A stretch of 64,000 nucleotides of DNA from CAVUBL01 sp963837945 (GCA_963837945.1 CAWIQD010000006.1:248001-312000); one strand, 5' to 3'; positions 36,401-44,932 are shown, counted from the first letter of the stretch. Numbers and translations: made by a program. The notes: a model not told the origin generated them from the letters alone.

Positions 36401-36639
36401 CCGAAGTAGAAGTGGTCGGGCTCGCCGGGCACGCCCGAGACCGCCAGCACGCGGCCGGCGCGGAAGGGCCCGATCAGGCGCCAGTGGAGGCTCCCGGCGA
36501 GGTCCGGAGCCTGGAGGCCGGAGCCCGGGGCTCCCGGGGCGGCGGCGCCCGCGGCCCTCGCTGCGGGCACGGCGGCCGGCAGGAGGCCGAGGGCCAGACC
36601 GAGAGAGACGACGGCAGACGGGATGCGGCGGCGCTTCAT
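33448..36639 (-). CDS. secreted BNR/sortilin-type beta-propeller protein (copy 1)
   Basis: 1063 residues with a signal peptide (VVSLGLALGLLPAAVPAARA). More than ten Asp-box type repeats are visible (DGGATWHHVG, DGGAHWEKV, DGGATWSEI, DGGAHWRRT, DGGEHWRPI, DGGAHWQLA), giving one or two large beta-propellers as in VPS10/sortilin and exo-sialidase-like proteins. The propeller ends with DVVIATHGRAFWILDDVAPL. A beta sandwich with APPGTYRAVLTVDGR and a C-terminal coiled-coil region (EFELARKVEALRARIATL) follow. The same architecture appears at 56460-59912 and 60947-64000. No catalytic residues can be assigned. Exported; function unknown. Confidence 0.88.
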   Translation of the reverse strand: MKRRRIPSAVVSLGLALGLLPAAVPAARAAGAAAPGAPGSGLQAPDLAGSLHWRLIGPFRAGRVLAVSGVPGEPDHFYFGSVDGGVWESHDTGRTWQPIFDDVPIGSIGALAVAPSDPRVLYVGTGEADMRSDIAQGDGVYKSTDGGATWHHVGLEDSQQIGRILVHPADPDLVYVAALGHPYGPNEERGVYRSRDGGAHWEKVLGKGPDTGAIDLAFEPGDPEVIYAALWQTRRTPWSVYPPSSGPGSGLYKSTDGGATWSEIQGDGFPEDPGRIGVAVAPSDPRRVYAVVDAPAGGLYRSDDGGAHWRRTSDDDRIWQRGWYFGSVTVDPRNPDVVYACNTNLYRSEDGGQTFTPVKGAPGGDDYHRLWIDPDHPEHRMLGVDQGAVVSVDGGATWSSWYNQPTGQFYHVTTDDQFPYWVYGAEQDSGAAALPSRTSFYDGIDMAQFHEITAGGEADNIAPDPKDPKVIYGGRVERLDLRTWQTRSVPPTLPYPDLYRRTWTLPLTFSHRDPHVLYYANQRVFRTEDGGEHWRPISPDLTREDPGAPPNLDPVTAANTTHSGPRMGVVYALAPSRTADHDLWVGTDDGLVWRTKDEGEHWTDVTPAGLTAWSKIGILETSHFDPETAYAAVDRHRLEDTRPYVYRTHDGGAHWQLAATGILDGSFVNVVREDPERKGLLYAGTERGVYVSFDDGDHWRSLQLDLPVTSIRDIDVHGDDVVIATHGRAFWILDDVAPLRQIDAIPAGAAAWLFKPAEAVRLRPAGFTGTPKPKDEPLAENPPSGAILDYWLAEAPSAPVTLEIVDAQGKTVETYTSAKAPAPMDPAKLRTSAEWFRPPAALSAEPGMHRFVWPLHYAQPEALGEGRGGGPFGGGGVWAPPGTYRAVLTVDGRRLEQPVTVAPDPRVKMEPSGYQAEFELARKVEALRARIATLGSEVEKLTKAASARRAGESPEIQAAMDALLAKLAALAGNEVSANPANSWWFPPKSVESTRYLSGALGELQGAVDGADAPPSQDARAGDAKLSGLVDNLEAAWKSVQAHELAALDAKLQAAGEEPLGTMP

Positions 36640-36719
36640 GCTCAGGCTCCTCCCGGGGGTTTGCAGCGGGCGCGCGACTGAGGCGTGAGGTTAGCAGACC
36701 GGGCGCAGTCCGAGCGCGG

Positions 36720-37214
36720 TCAGCCCTCGCCCTGCGGCGCCAGCTCCGAGGTGCAGTGGGCGCAGCGGGTGGCCTTGAACGGGATGGTCGAGAGGCAGTA
36801 GGGGCACTTCTTGTCGGTGGGCTCCTCGGGGGCCGGCGGGGCGTGTCCCGAGGCGCGCTCGAGCTGTCGGTCGAGGCGGGCGGCCATCTTGATCACCGCG
36901 AACATGGCGACCGCCACCACCAGGAAGGCGAGGACGTTGTTGACGAAGATTCCGTAGTTGACAGTCACCGCGCCGGCCGACTGGGCGTCGGCCAGGGTGG
37001 CGTAGGGCGGCGCCGCCGTCGTGCCGGGTTTCAGGAGCCAGAAGAGGTCGGAGAAGTCCGAGCGGCCGACCAGCCAGCCCACCGGCGGCATGAGGATGTC
37101 GTTGACCAGCGACTTGGCGATGGTGGAGAAGGCGGCGCCCACCGTGAAGCCGATCGCCAGGTCGAGCAGGTTGCCGCGGAAGATGAACTTCTTGAAGTCG
37201 CTCCAGAGGCCCAT
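36720..37214 (-). CDS. mscL: MscL mechanosensitive channel with C-terminal zinc ribbon
   Basis: 164 residues. The N-terminal part is a standard large-conductance mechanosensitive channel: FKKFIFRGNLLDLAIGFTVG, then VNDILMPPVGWLVG (TM1) and NYGIFVNNVLAFLVVAVAMF (TM2). The C-terminus adds CPYC-x11-CAHC, a double zinc-binding knuckle not found in model MscL proteins. The channel releases solutes during osmotic down-shock; a regulatory role for the ribbon is inference. GGAG six bases before the ATG. Confidence 0.93.
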   Translation of the reverse strand: MGLWSDFKKFIFRGNLLDLAIGFTVGAAFSTIAKSLVNDILMPPVGWLVGRSDFSDLFWLLKPGTTAAPPYATLADAQSAGAVTVNYGIFVNNVLAFLVVAVAMFAVIKMAARLDRQLERASGHAPPAPEEPTDKKCPYCLSTIPFKATRCAHCTSELAPQGEG

Positions 37215-37314
37215 GGGAGTCTCCTTTCCCGGAGGCCCGATTATCGCAGGCCCGGCGGGAGGGCAGTTGGCCGCGCCGCGAAAACTCCGATAGCCTCCGC
37301 GCGAGGATCCGGCG

Positions 37315-37800
37315 ATGCAATGCCCCTACTGCGGTCGTGACTCGAAGGTCGTGGACTCGCGGCCGATCCCGGACGGCATCCGGCGGCGCCGGGAGTGCAC
37401 CGCCTGCGGCCGGCGCTTCACGACCCACGAGCGCTTGGCGCCGGTGGAGATCCGGGTCGCCAAGGCGGGCGGCCGCCCGGCCGAGGCCTTCGACCGGGCG
37501 AAGATCGCGCGGGTCGTCGCGCGGGTGGTGGGCTCGGGTCCGCTCGGCGCCTCCGACGCCCAGGCGGTGGCCCTCCGGATCGAGACCGACCTGGTCGACG
37601 CGCGCCGCTCGTCGGTCGCGAGCTGGGAGATCGCCCGGAGCGTCCACGCCCGCCTGGCGGAGCTCGACGCCGCCACCGCCGGGCGCTTCGCCGCCGACTA
37701 CACCGACGCCGACGGCAACCCGGTCTTCGAGCCCCCGGCCGCCCCCGGCGACGAGGAGCGCCGCTCGCGCGAGGAGCAGTTCGGGTTGTTCGAGGGATAG
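37315..37800 (+). CDS. nrdR: transcriptional repressor NrdR
   Basis: 161 residues. The N-terminal zinc ribbon (MQCPYCGRDSKVVDSR, then CTACGRRFTTHER) is followed by an ATP-cone domain (VAKAGGRPAEAFDRAKIARV). NrdR represses ribonucleotide reductase genes in response to ATP/dATP. No nrd gene lies in the window. The stop is followed by the tandem hairpin repeat array. Confidence 0.95.
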   Translation: MQCPYCGRDSKVVDSRPIPDGIRRRRECTACGRRFTTHERLAPVEIRVAKAGGRPAEAFDRAKIARVVARVVGSGPLGASDAQAVALRIETDLVDARRSSVASWEIARSVHARLAELDAATAGRFAADYTDADGNPVFEPPAAPGDEERRSREEQFGLFEG

Positions 37801-37833
37801 CGAACGAGGAGAACCCGCCCGGGCGGGAGGTGG

Positions 37834-38407
37834 CGTCCCCTTCCCCCCCTGGGGGAGGGAAGGGGATCGAGGGGATACGGGGGGGGATCCGGTTGATCGT
37901 CCCCTTCCCCCCCTGGGGGAGGGAAGGGGATCGAGGAGATGCGGGGGGGGATCCGGTCAACCGTCCCCTTCCCCTCGCGAGGCACGGAAGGGGATCGAGG
38001 GGATGCGCGGGGGACCCGGCCGGGTGGGGGCGTCCCCTTCCCCCCCTGGGGGTGGGAAGGGGATCGAGGGGATGCGGGGGGGGATCCAGTTGATCGTCCC
38101 CTTCCCCCCCTGGGGGTGGGAAGGGGATCGAGGGGATGCGGGGGGGGATCCAGTTGATCGTCCCCTTCCCCCCCTGGGGGAGGGAAGGGGATCGAGGGGA
38201 TGCGCGGGGGATCCGATCGATCGTCCCCTTCCCCCCCTTGGGGAGGGAAGGGGATCGAGGGGATGCGGGGGGGATCCAGTCGATCGTCCCCTTCCCCCCC
38301 TGGGGGAGGGAAGGGGATCGAGGGGATGCGGGGGGGATCCAGTTGATCGTCCCCTTCCCCCCGCGAGGCACGGAAGGGGATCGAGGGGATCCGAGGGGGA
38401 TCCGGTC
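37834..38407. repeat. tandem array of nine hairpin repeats (63-69 bp)
   Basis: Copies begin CGTCCCCTTCCCC at 37834, 37898, 37962, 38031, 38095, 38159, 38222, 38285 and 38348. Spacing is 64, 64, 69, 64, 64, 63, 63 and 63 bases. Each has CCCCTTCCC and GGGAAGGGG as hairpin arms, then ATCGAGGGGATGCG and a GGATCC-type tail. Most loops are CTGGGGGAGGGA or its T variant; copies 3 and 9 have a CGCGAGGCACGGA loop. The last copy supplies the stop codon of the gene at 38406-39266. Single copies lie at 39325 and 46219, and a worn one at 4428. Confidence 0.9.
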
Positions 38408-39266
38408 AGATCGAAACGCCCATCCGGTTCCTGAGGGCGAACGCGAAGACGATCGAGAGGATGAAGAAGACCACCAGCCAGTGGGTGTTCCAGCCGAAGA
38501 ACCAGACGTCGTGCGAGGGGTAGGCGACCGAGATCGACTCGACCGGCCCCGCGGCGAGCGGCGGCTCGGCCGGGTAGACGAGCTGATCGAGGACACTCCG
38601 GGGCCGGATCGGCGAGATGAGAGCGAGGCGCTCCGTGGCGCCGGCGCCCACCCGCAGCGACTTGTCGTAGCGCTGGTCGCCGAGCTCGACGCTCAGCCGG
38701 TAGTCGCCGGCCTTCTCCCCGGCGACCCGCCAGGCGAGCTGGCGCTCCGAGGGGATCCAGAGGGCCGGCGTCTGGACGTCCACCCCGGCGGGCGCCACCA
38801 GGCGAGCGACCGGTTTGGCGATCCCGCCGGCGTCCTCGGTCGGCACCTTCCCCTCCCAGCCCGGGTCCAGGGTCGCCTGGACGATCACCGGCTGCCCCGG
38901 GGCGAGGCTCCGATAGCCGTAGTGGAACTGGAGCTGGGCGATCAGCAGGAAAAAGGGCACGATCATGATCGCCATGGGGACGAGGGCGAAGCGCATGTAG
39001 CGCAGGTTGTGGCCGAGGAGCTCTCCCTGGGCCCGGAGCATCGCCCGGATGTCGTCGTTGAACAGGCGGATCTCGAACAGGCAGGCGTGGATCTTCGTCT
39101 TGACCGCCGCGATGCCCTCCTGGTTCGAGGCGACCTTGTAGACGAGCAGCATGCCGACTGCGGCGACCAGCGCGATCACCGCGAGGCTCGCGAGCTCCGG
39201 GACGCCGCGCAGGGGAGTGAGCGCCGCGGAGACGACTCCGCGCAGGATGCTGTTGACCGTGGCCAT
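38406..39266 (-). CDS. membrane protein, tentatively YidC/EMC3-like
   Basis: 286 residues. A TM helix (about 25-45) is followed by a charged helical hairpin (NQEGIAAVKTKIHACLFEIR, DDIRAMLRAQGELLG) and a second TM region (FALVPMAIMIVPFFLLIAQL). A beta-rich extracytoplasmic domain of about 130 residues and a final TM helix (HWLVVFFILSIVFAFAL) complete it. The TM / coiled-coil / TM start recalls Oxa1-superfamily (EMC3/DUF106-like) insertases, but I hold that loosely. The stop codon comes from the last unit of the repeat array. Confidence 0.75.
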   Translation of the reverse strand: MATVNSILRGVVSAALTPLRGVPELASLAVIALVAAVGMLLVYKVASNQEGIAAVKTKIHACLFEIRLFNDDIRAMLRAQGELLGHNLRYMRFALVPMAIMIVPFFLLIAQLQFHYGYRSLAPGQPVIVQATLDPGWEGKVPTEDAGGIAKPVARLVAPAGVDVQTPALWIPSERQLAWRVAGEKAGDYRLSVELGDQRYDKSLRVGAGATERLALISPIRPRSVLDQLVYPAEPPLAAGPVESISVAYPSHDVWFFGWNTHWLVVFFILSIVFAFALRNRMGVSI

Positions 39267-39324
39267 GATGGGGTGAACGCTCCTGTCAGATCAGCCCAGC
39301 CTCACGCAAGAAGCCCGGGAGGTG

Positions 39325-39361
39325 GCGTCCCCTTCCCCCCCTGGGGATGGGAAGGGGACGC
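39325..39361. repeat. single hairpin repeat copy
   Basis: A perfect 13-bp inverted repeat (GCGTCCCCTTCCC and GGGAAGGGGACGC) with an 11-base loop. It is the core of the repeat found in tandem at 37834-38407. It lies in the 190-bp gap between two - strand genes. Confidence 0.75.
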
Positions 39362-39456
39362 AGCCGAGTGCCGGCGCACCTGGTCGACGTGGGCGGGGGT
39401 GCTGCCGCGCCTGAAGGCGATGGCGGCCATACGTGCTCGTGCTCCGCGGCGAAGCC

Positions 39457-39651
39457 CTATGAAATATACCCGAGCCCCTGCAGCCGCTTCTTGATCTCCT
39501 CCTCCGAGTCCGCGTCCTCGAGCTTGGCGAGCTCGTTCTCGAGGGCGTGGGTCACGAACTCGGCCGGCGACGAATAGCCGGCGATCTCGGAGTAGCGCTT
39601 GACCTTGACCCACAGGTCCTGGTCGATCTTGACGGTTCTCGATCCGAACAT
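39457..39651 (-). CDS. small ribbon-helix-helix-like protein
   Basis: 64 residues from the ATG at 39651, which has AGGGAGGA upstream. TVKIDQDLWVKVKRYSEIAG, then YSSPAEFVTHALENELAKL fits a ribbon-helix-helix (CopG/Arc-like) DNA-binding fold: one short strand, then two helices. An acidic tail follows. It lies 47 bp after the phosphodiesterase gene on the same strand and may be its regulator. An upstream in-frame start at 39699 would overlap that gene. Confidence 0.7.
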   Translation of the reverse strand: MFGSRTVKIDQDLWVKVKRYSEIAGYSSPAEFVTHALENELAKLEDADSEEEIKKRLQGLGYIS

Positions 39652-39698
39652 CTCGTGCGAGTCCTCCCTCGAGTGGTGGCGACGGGCCTCTCGGAGCA

Positions 39699-41771
39699 CT
39701 AGGGCGCCGGGTGCCCGTCGTAGGGCGGCGGGAACTGCTCGATCCCGTACTCGGCGAGGATCGCCGCCGCCAGGTTCTTCAGGCTGGTGACCTTCTTGGG
39801 GAGCGGCCGGCTGGCGAGCAGGATGCCGGGCACCGCCGCGGTGTCCATGCAGTGGTCGCCGGTCCAGGGGTCGAGGTTGTCGGAGAAGACCTCCGGGCTG
39901 AGCCCGCCGGTGGCCGACGGGAACGACACGCGATACATCTTGGCGTAGCCCACCTGGATGTCCGGTCCCAGGTCGAGGTACCCCCGATGGTCGTAGACGT
40001 CCTCGCTGAAGTAGACGCGGGTGACCGCCGGCTTGCCGTTCTCGGGATCCCGGGTCGCCAGGAGCTGCTTGCGGATCTCCTCCATCACGGCCCGGCGCTG
40101 CGACGGCGGCACGATGCCGTGGGCCTCGCGGCCCTGGAGGTTGACGTAGAGGCCGTTGAGCCCCAGGCCGTAGGCCTTGGTACGCGACCAGTCGACGTTG
40201 CCGTAGAACCCCGGGTCGTCGCGCAGGTCCGGGTTCTTGACCGCCAGGAAGCCGTGGTCCCGGAGCCAGCTATTGAGGTTGAACGCCCGGCGCCAGCTCG
40301 TGAAGCCGTGGTCGGACATGACGACCAGCGTCGTCTCCGGGCCCATGTGGTCGAGGGTGTAGCCGACGATGCCGTCCATCTTCTGGTAGAGCTTCGGGAT
40401 GACGTCGGCGTACTTGGGGTCGACCTTCGGGTCGTAGGCCGGGTGGTCCGGGTCGAGGGTGACCCACAGCATGTGGGAGACCTGGTCGGTGTCGCCGAAG
40501 TAGTAGAAGAGGAGGCGCCGCTTGGCCGGGTCGTGCTGGAACTGGTCGAAGACGTAGGTGTACTGGTCGGCGATCTCGTCTTCGCTGATCTCCGTCTGCC
40601 GCAAGAACTCGTCGCGGTCGAAGATGCCGTAGGTGTAGGCCTTGGTGTCCTCCGGCATGCCCTGGGTGTAGAAGCGGCCGGTGGCGCGGGCGAGCTCGTC
40701 GGCGTAGCCCTGGGGGTTCGAGACGGGCAGGGCCTGGTCCTCCGGGTCGATGTTGACGGGCGTGGCGTAGAGCTCGAACTCGGGGTGGACCTGCTTCAAG
40801 TAGAAGCGCACCATCGCCGGCACGTGCTGGGTCGGGACCAGGTCGAGCTCGAAGGGCACCCAGTCGCTCCACTCCCCCACCTTGAGCAGGCGCTCCTCGT
40901 CGCCCAGCACGATCTTCGCCACGTTCGCCTCGGGGTCGAGGTAGGCGGTGAAGGGGGCCTCCACCTTCTTCGGCTCCTTCAGGAACGGGTTGTCCGGCCC
41001 GTAGAGGCTCGCGTGCACCACGTCGTCGAAGGCGTCGACCTCGTAGACGGTGCCGCCCGTGACGTCCACGCCCGAGAAGGCGAAGAGCTCCGAGGTGTAG
41101 AAGGAGAACTCCCCCGGGGTGCCCTGGAGGTCCGGCGTGCCCATGCCGGAGAGCTCCCGGGTGGCGGTGCCCGAGGGCGGGAAGTTGGCCGGAATGCGGT
41201 CGATGGTGGTCTCGACGCCGTGCTTCTCGAGCGCCTCCCAGAAGGGCTCGCCGTGGCGCAGGAGCTCGACCTTGCCGCTGCCCGGGATCTGCCACTTGCC
41301 GAAGGTGAAGAGCGGCTCGCCGGTCTCGGCCCGGCTGGTCGACATGTAGGGGGCGAGGGTCTTCGGGTCGCGGTGGATGAAGTCGTAGATGCCGTGGCCG
41401 CCCGAGTCCATGCCGGTGATGAAGTTCGACCAGGCGACCGGGCTCTGGGGCGGGATGGCGGAGAGGAGCGGCTGGAACTGCCCGGAGCTCGCGAGGCGGG
41501 AGAAGTTGGGCATCTTGCCCTCGGCCATGAGCTTCTTGGTCAGGTCGTAGTCCATGCCGTCGAAGCCGAGCACGATCACCCGCTGCTGCGCGTCCGGCGC
41601 GGCCGAGAGGTCGCCGCCGCCGCAGCCGGCGCTCCAGCCTGCGAGGCCGGCCAGGGCGAGGAGGCCCGCGAGGGTGAGCGACGCCGCGCGGACGCGCGCC
41701 CGTCGGACGGGGCGCGCGGGACCGCCGGGACGGCCGGAGCGAGCGTTTCCTGCCCTAACGAGGTCGAGCAT
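39699..41771 (-). CDS. alkaline-phosphatase/phosphodiesterase-family lipoprotein
   Basis: 690 residues. The N-terminus has a hydrophobic signal ending LAGWSAGC, a likely lipobox. The metal-binding and catalytic pattern of type I phosphodiesterase/alkaline phosphatase enzymes is present: VIVLGFDGMDYDL, SPVAWSNFITG (probable nucleophile region), GDTDQVSHMLW, MSDHGFTSWRR and GDHCMDTAAVPG. It is paralogous to the next gene, 35 bp upstream on the same strand. The substrate, perhaps a phosphate ester or glycan headgroup, is not deducible. Cell-envelope location is expected. Confidence 0.88.
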   Translation of the reverse strand: MLDLVRAGNARSGRPGGPARPVRRARVRAASLTLAGLLALAGLAGWSAGCGGGDLSAAPDAQQRVIVLGFDGMDYDLTKKLMAEGKMPNFSRLASSGQFQPLLSAIPPQSPVAWSNFITGMDSGGHGIYDFIHRDPKTLAPYMSTSRAETGEPLFTFGKWQIPGSGKVELLRHGEPFWEALEKHGVETTIDRIPANFPPSGTATRELSGMGTPDLQGTPGEFSFYTSELFAFSGVDVTGGTVYEVDAFDDVVHASLYGPDNPFLKEPKKVEAPFTAYLDPEANVAKIVLGDEERLLKVGEWSDWVPFELDLVPTQHVPAMVRFYLKQVHPEFELYATPVNIDPEDQALPVSNPQGYADELARATGRFYTQGMPEDTKAYTYGIFDRDEFLRQTEISEDEIADQYTYVFDQFQHDPAKRRLLFYYFGDTDQVSHMLWVTLDPDHPAYDPKVDPKYADVIPKLYQKMDGIVGYTLDHMGPETTLVVMSDHGFTSWRRAFNLNSWLRDHGFLAVKNPDLRDDPGFYGNVDWSRTKAYGLGLNGLYVNLQGREAHGIVPPSQRRAVMEEIRKQLLATRDPENGKPAVTRVYFSEDVYDHRGYLDLGPDIQVGYAKMYRVSFPSATGGLSPEVFSDNLDPWTGDHCMDTAAVPGILLASRPLPKKVTSLKNLAAAILAEYGIEQFPPPYDGHPAP

Positions 41772-41806
41772 GATCCCACTACCTCACGAGTCGAATGGGG
41801 TCCTTC

Positions 41807-44146
41807 TCAGCCGGCCGCCGCGAGCCGATCGTCGGGCGCGGCGTCGGTGCCCGGGGTGGCCTTCTTCGCCGCCCGCTTCGCGCCGCCGCCCTTCGTCTTC
41901 GCGATCCGCGGGGCCTCGAAGGTGGCGAGGTCGAACAGCGGCTTGCCGTCCATGTGGCGCGGCGGGTCGATGTCGAAGAGGGTGAGCGCGGTCGGGGCGA
42001 TGTCCATGAGCGCCGGGTCGTCGACGTCGATCTTCCGGTTGCAGAAGAAGACGCCCGGCACCAGGCGGGGGTCCACCCCGTGGTCGCCGCTCCAGGCTTT
42101 CACGTTGTCCTCGAAGACCGGGCCCGCCACGACGCCGGTGGCGCAGTCCCACGAGACGCGGTAGCCGGCGTTGTAGCCCACCAGGAAGTCCTGCGCGTTC
42201 TTCAGGTACGGCCCCTTGTAGAGCTTCGAGGTGTCGAAGAGCTCCCGGATCCCCACCTCGCCCTTCTCCTCGTCCCTCAACCCGGAGAGCTTGGCGATGA
42301 TTTCCTGCTTGAGGGCCTCGGCCTCGCGCCCCGGCCTGACGATCCCCTCGGACTCGCGGCCGGCGAGGTTCAGGTACATGCCGCACAGGCCCACGGCGTA
42401 GGCCCGGGTCCGGCTCCAGTCGACGTCGCGGAGCCACTCCGAGGTGCCGTCGGCGCCCGGCTTCAAGTGCAGGTAGCCCTCCTGGAGGAGCCAGGCGTTC
42501 AGGTTGACGCCGCGCCGGAACGAGGTGAAGCCGTGGTCGGAGCAGACGATCATCAGGTCGCCGTCCTGCAAGCGGCTCATCACCTTGCCCACCAGCTCGT
42601 CGTTGTGGCGGTAGAGCTCCTCGATGGCGTTCTTGTGCGGCGCGTCCTCTTTGCCGCGCGCGGCGGGGTGGCCCTCCTCGGTGTAGCGCCAGAACATGTG
42701 CTGGATGCGGTCGGTGGCGTCGAACACGCAGACCAGCGAGCCCCGGCGCAGCCGCTCCATGGCCGAGAAGAACATCTCCTGGCGCTCGCGGTCGATGTCG
42801 TAGGCCTGGCGCAGGAAGGTCCCGTCGTCGATCACCTCCTCGTTCAAGGCCCAGGTGTCCTCGGCGAGGCCCAGGGTCGAGTAGGGCCCGATCCGCTTGG
42901 CGAGATAGGTCGAGTAGTAGGAGGGGTGCGAGATCGGCATCGCCGGCTTCTCGGGGTCGATGGCGATGGGCGCGACGTAGAGCGAGAAGTGCTCGCTCGT
43001 GTGCTCGGTCACCATCATGCGGGCGATGCCGCGGACCTTGATGCCGGGGGCCGCCGGGAAGGTGAGCGGCGTCCACTCCGAGAGCACCCCGGGCGTGAGC
43101 TCCAGGTCCTCGTCGCCCACCCGCATCTTGACCGTGCCGTTCGAGGCGGCGAGGTCGACGACGAGCGGAGTCACGAGCGGCGGGTCGCCCTCGAGGAACA
43201 TGTTGGGCGGCCCCTCGATCCGGGTCTCGATCCGGCCGTCCGCGACCGCGATCGGAATCCGCACGCCCCCCTCCTTGAACCGGGCGTCGGAGGGCCGGGT
43301 GGTGAAGTAGAGGAAGGTGCCCTGGGTGCCCAGGAGGTCGGGCGTGCACATGGCCGAGAGCTCGGCGCCGTAGAACTCGTCCGGCGGGAAGGTGATGGGC
43401 ACCCGGAGCACCGTGCTCCAGATGTTGTGCTTGCCGAGGATCGACCAGAAGGGCTGGGACTTGCGCAGCAGGCGCAGCTCCGGCTTGCCGCGCGGGATCT
43501 TGAACTTGCCGAGCTTGAAGAACCGGTCGACGTTGCCGATTCGGGCCGAGGAGAGCACGGGCAGGTAGGTGCGGACGTCGCGGTCCAGGAAGTCGAAGAT
43601 GTTGTGCTTCGCCGGGTGGGTGCCGGTCGAGAAGGAGGACCAGGCGACCGGCGAGACCGACGGGTAGGTGCTGGTCAGGCGGTGGTAGCAGCCCTCGCCG
43701 GCGAGCTTGGCGAAGTTGGGGAGCTTGCCCTCGGCCATCAGGCGGTCGGTGATCTTCGGCTCCTGGCCGTCGAGGCCCACCACGATCAGGCGCTTGATCC
43801 TCGGGCGCAGCTTCTTCCTCCGCCGCACCAGGCGCCAGACGAAGCGGAAGGGCAGGAGCAAGAGCGAGACGATCGCCAGGATGATGGTGGTGAAGAGGAC
43901 CAGAAACGACGAGAGGAGGGCGAAGCCCGCCCCCGGGCCGACGTAGGCGTGGGCCGGCACCGCGAGCGCCAGGGCGGCCGCCGCCGCCGCCACGACGAGG
44001 CGGGTCCTGCGGCGCGCCGCCGGGGTCGTCGCCCGGATCGGGGCGCACCCGGCGCCGCGGCGCCGGGTGGCGGGGCCGGGCGCGGTCGCAGCACGGAGGT
44101 CGGTCGGGGAAGCGGTCCTGGAACGGGTCGGTCTCGTGTCGCTCAT
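41807..44146 (-). CDS. membrane-anchored alkaline-phosphatase/phosphodiesterase-family protein
   Basis: 779 residues from the ATG at 44146. A basic N-terminus, a signal-like segment (LVVAAAAAALALAVPAHAYV) and a TM helix (LFTTIILAIVSLLLLPF) precede the catalytic domain. That domain shares all landmarks with the paralog downstream: VVGLDGQEPKI, SPVAWSSFSTGTHP, DATDRIQHMFWRY, CSDHGFTSFRR and GDHGVDPRLVPG. The C-terminus is Lys/Ala-rich. Transcribed away from a divergent sulfotransferase gene, with which it may share a promoter region. Function in sulfo- or phospho-glycan metabolism is only suggested by context. Confidence 0.87.
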   Translation of the reverse strand: MSDTRPTRSRTASPTDLRAATAPGPATRRRGAGCAPIRATTPAARRRTRLVVAAAAAALALAVPAHAYVGPGAGFALLSSFLVLFTTIILAIVSLLLLPFRFVWRLVRRRKKLRPRIKRLIVVGLDGQEPKITDRLMAEGKLPNFAKLAGEGCYHRLTSTYPSVSPVAWSSFSTGTHPAKHNIFDFLDRDVRTYLPVLSSARIGNVDRFFKLGKFKIPRGKPELRLLRKSQPFWSILGKHNIWSTVLRVPITFPPDEFYGAELSAMCTPDLLGTQGTFLYFTTRPSDARFKEGGVRIPIAVADGRIETRIEGPPNMFLEGDPPLVTPLVVDLAASNGTVKMRVGDEDLELTPGVLSEWTPLTFPAAPGIKVRGIARMMVTEHTSEHFSLYVAPIAIDPEKPAMPISHPSYYSTYLAKRIGPYSTLGLAEDTWALNEEVIDDGTFLRQAYDIDRERQEMFFSAMERLRRGSLVCVFDATDRIQHMFWRYTEEGHPAARGKEDAPHKNAIEELYRHNDELVGKVMSRLQDGDLMIVCSDHGFTSFRRGVNLNAWLLQEGYLHLKPGADGTSEWLRDVDWSRTRAYAVGLCGMYLNLAGRESEGIVRPGREAEALKQEIIAKLSGLRDEEKGEVGIRELFDTSKLYKGPYLKNAQDFLVGYNAGYRVSWDCATGVVAGPVFEDNVKAWSGDHGVDPRLVPGVFFCNRKIDVDDPALMDIAPTALTLFDIDPPRHMDGKPLFDLATFEAPRIAKTKGGGAKRAAKKATPGTDAAPDDRLAAAG

Positions 44147-44320
44147 GTCCTGCCCGGGTCGTGAGAGGTGGCGTGCGTCGGTATAGTCTACGGGATCTGT
44201 CGGTCCGGCCGGCGAGATCCCGGCCCCGCCCCCGGCTCTCCCATCCATGGTACACCGGCATCGGAGAGCCCGCGGCCGGACCGCTCATCCTAGCCGAGAT
44301 TCCTCGCGGAGGCGAATCGA

Positions 44321-44932
44321 GTGAGCACGTTCCAGAAGGTCTACCGGCGGCTGCGCTACGGCCGGCCGGTCATCGTGGTCTCGGGCCTGCCGCGCTCGGG
44401 CACGTCGATGGCGATGAAGATGCTCGAGGCCGGCGGGGTGCCGCTGGTCACCGACAACCAGCGCACCGCCGACGTCGACAACCCGAAGGGCTACTTCGAG
44501 GACGAGCGGGTCAAGGAGCTGGCCGAGGCCGACGACACCTCGTGGGTCGCCGAGGCCCGGGGGCAGGCGATCAAGGTGGTCTCGTCGCTTCTCCAGTACC
44601 TGCCGCGCGACCTCAACTACCAGCTCCTCTTCATGCGCCGGAACCTGGAAGAGGTGATCGCCTCGCAGGCCAAGATGCTCGAGCGCCGCGGCGAGACCTC
44701 CGACACCGAGGACGAGCGGATGATCGAGCTCTACCAGGGCCACCTGCGGCGGGTGAGCGCGATGCTCCGCCACGCGCCGCACTTCCGGCACGTCGACCTC
44801 CAGTACACCGAGGTGCTGGCGAGCCCCCGCCGGGAGGCCGAGCGCCTCCGCGACTTCCTGGGGTGGGAGCTCGACGTGGAGCGGATGGCGGCGGTGGTCG
44901 ACGAGCGGCTCTACCGCAACCGGGCGGGATAG
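44321..44932 (+). CDS. sulfotransferase-family P-loop protein
   Basis: 203 residues, GTG start with GGAGG eight bases upstream. VIVVSGLPRSGTSMAMKML is the 5'-phosphosulfate-binding loop of PAPS-dependent sulfotransferases. The 3'-phosphate loop may lie in FMRRNLEEVIASQAKML. At 203 residues it is short compared with classical enzymes, yet the C-terminal EVLASPRREAERLRDFLGWE segment is typical. Divergent from the phosphodiesterase-family genes. The acceptor is unknown. Confidence 0.85.
   Translation: MSTFQKVYRRLRYGRPVIVVSGLPRSGTSMAMKMLEAGGVPLVTDNQRTADVDNPKGYFEDERVKELAEADDTSWVAEARGQAIKVVSSLLQYLPRDLNYQLLFMRRNLEEVIASQAKMLERRGETSDTEDERMIELYQGHLRRVSAMLRHAPHFRHVDLQYTEVLASPRREAERLRDFLGWELDVERMAAVVDERLYRNRAG

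Noticed and set aside
37834..38407. CRISPR-like array
   Set aside because: Period is regular but there are no unique spacers between repeats; the whole 63-69 bp unit is conserved, and no cas genes are present.
44182..44187. TATAGT as a promoter between the phosphodiesterase-family and sulfotransferase genes
   Set aside because: The -35 region is a poor match on both strands; not supported enough to annotate.
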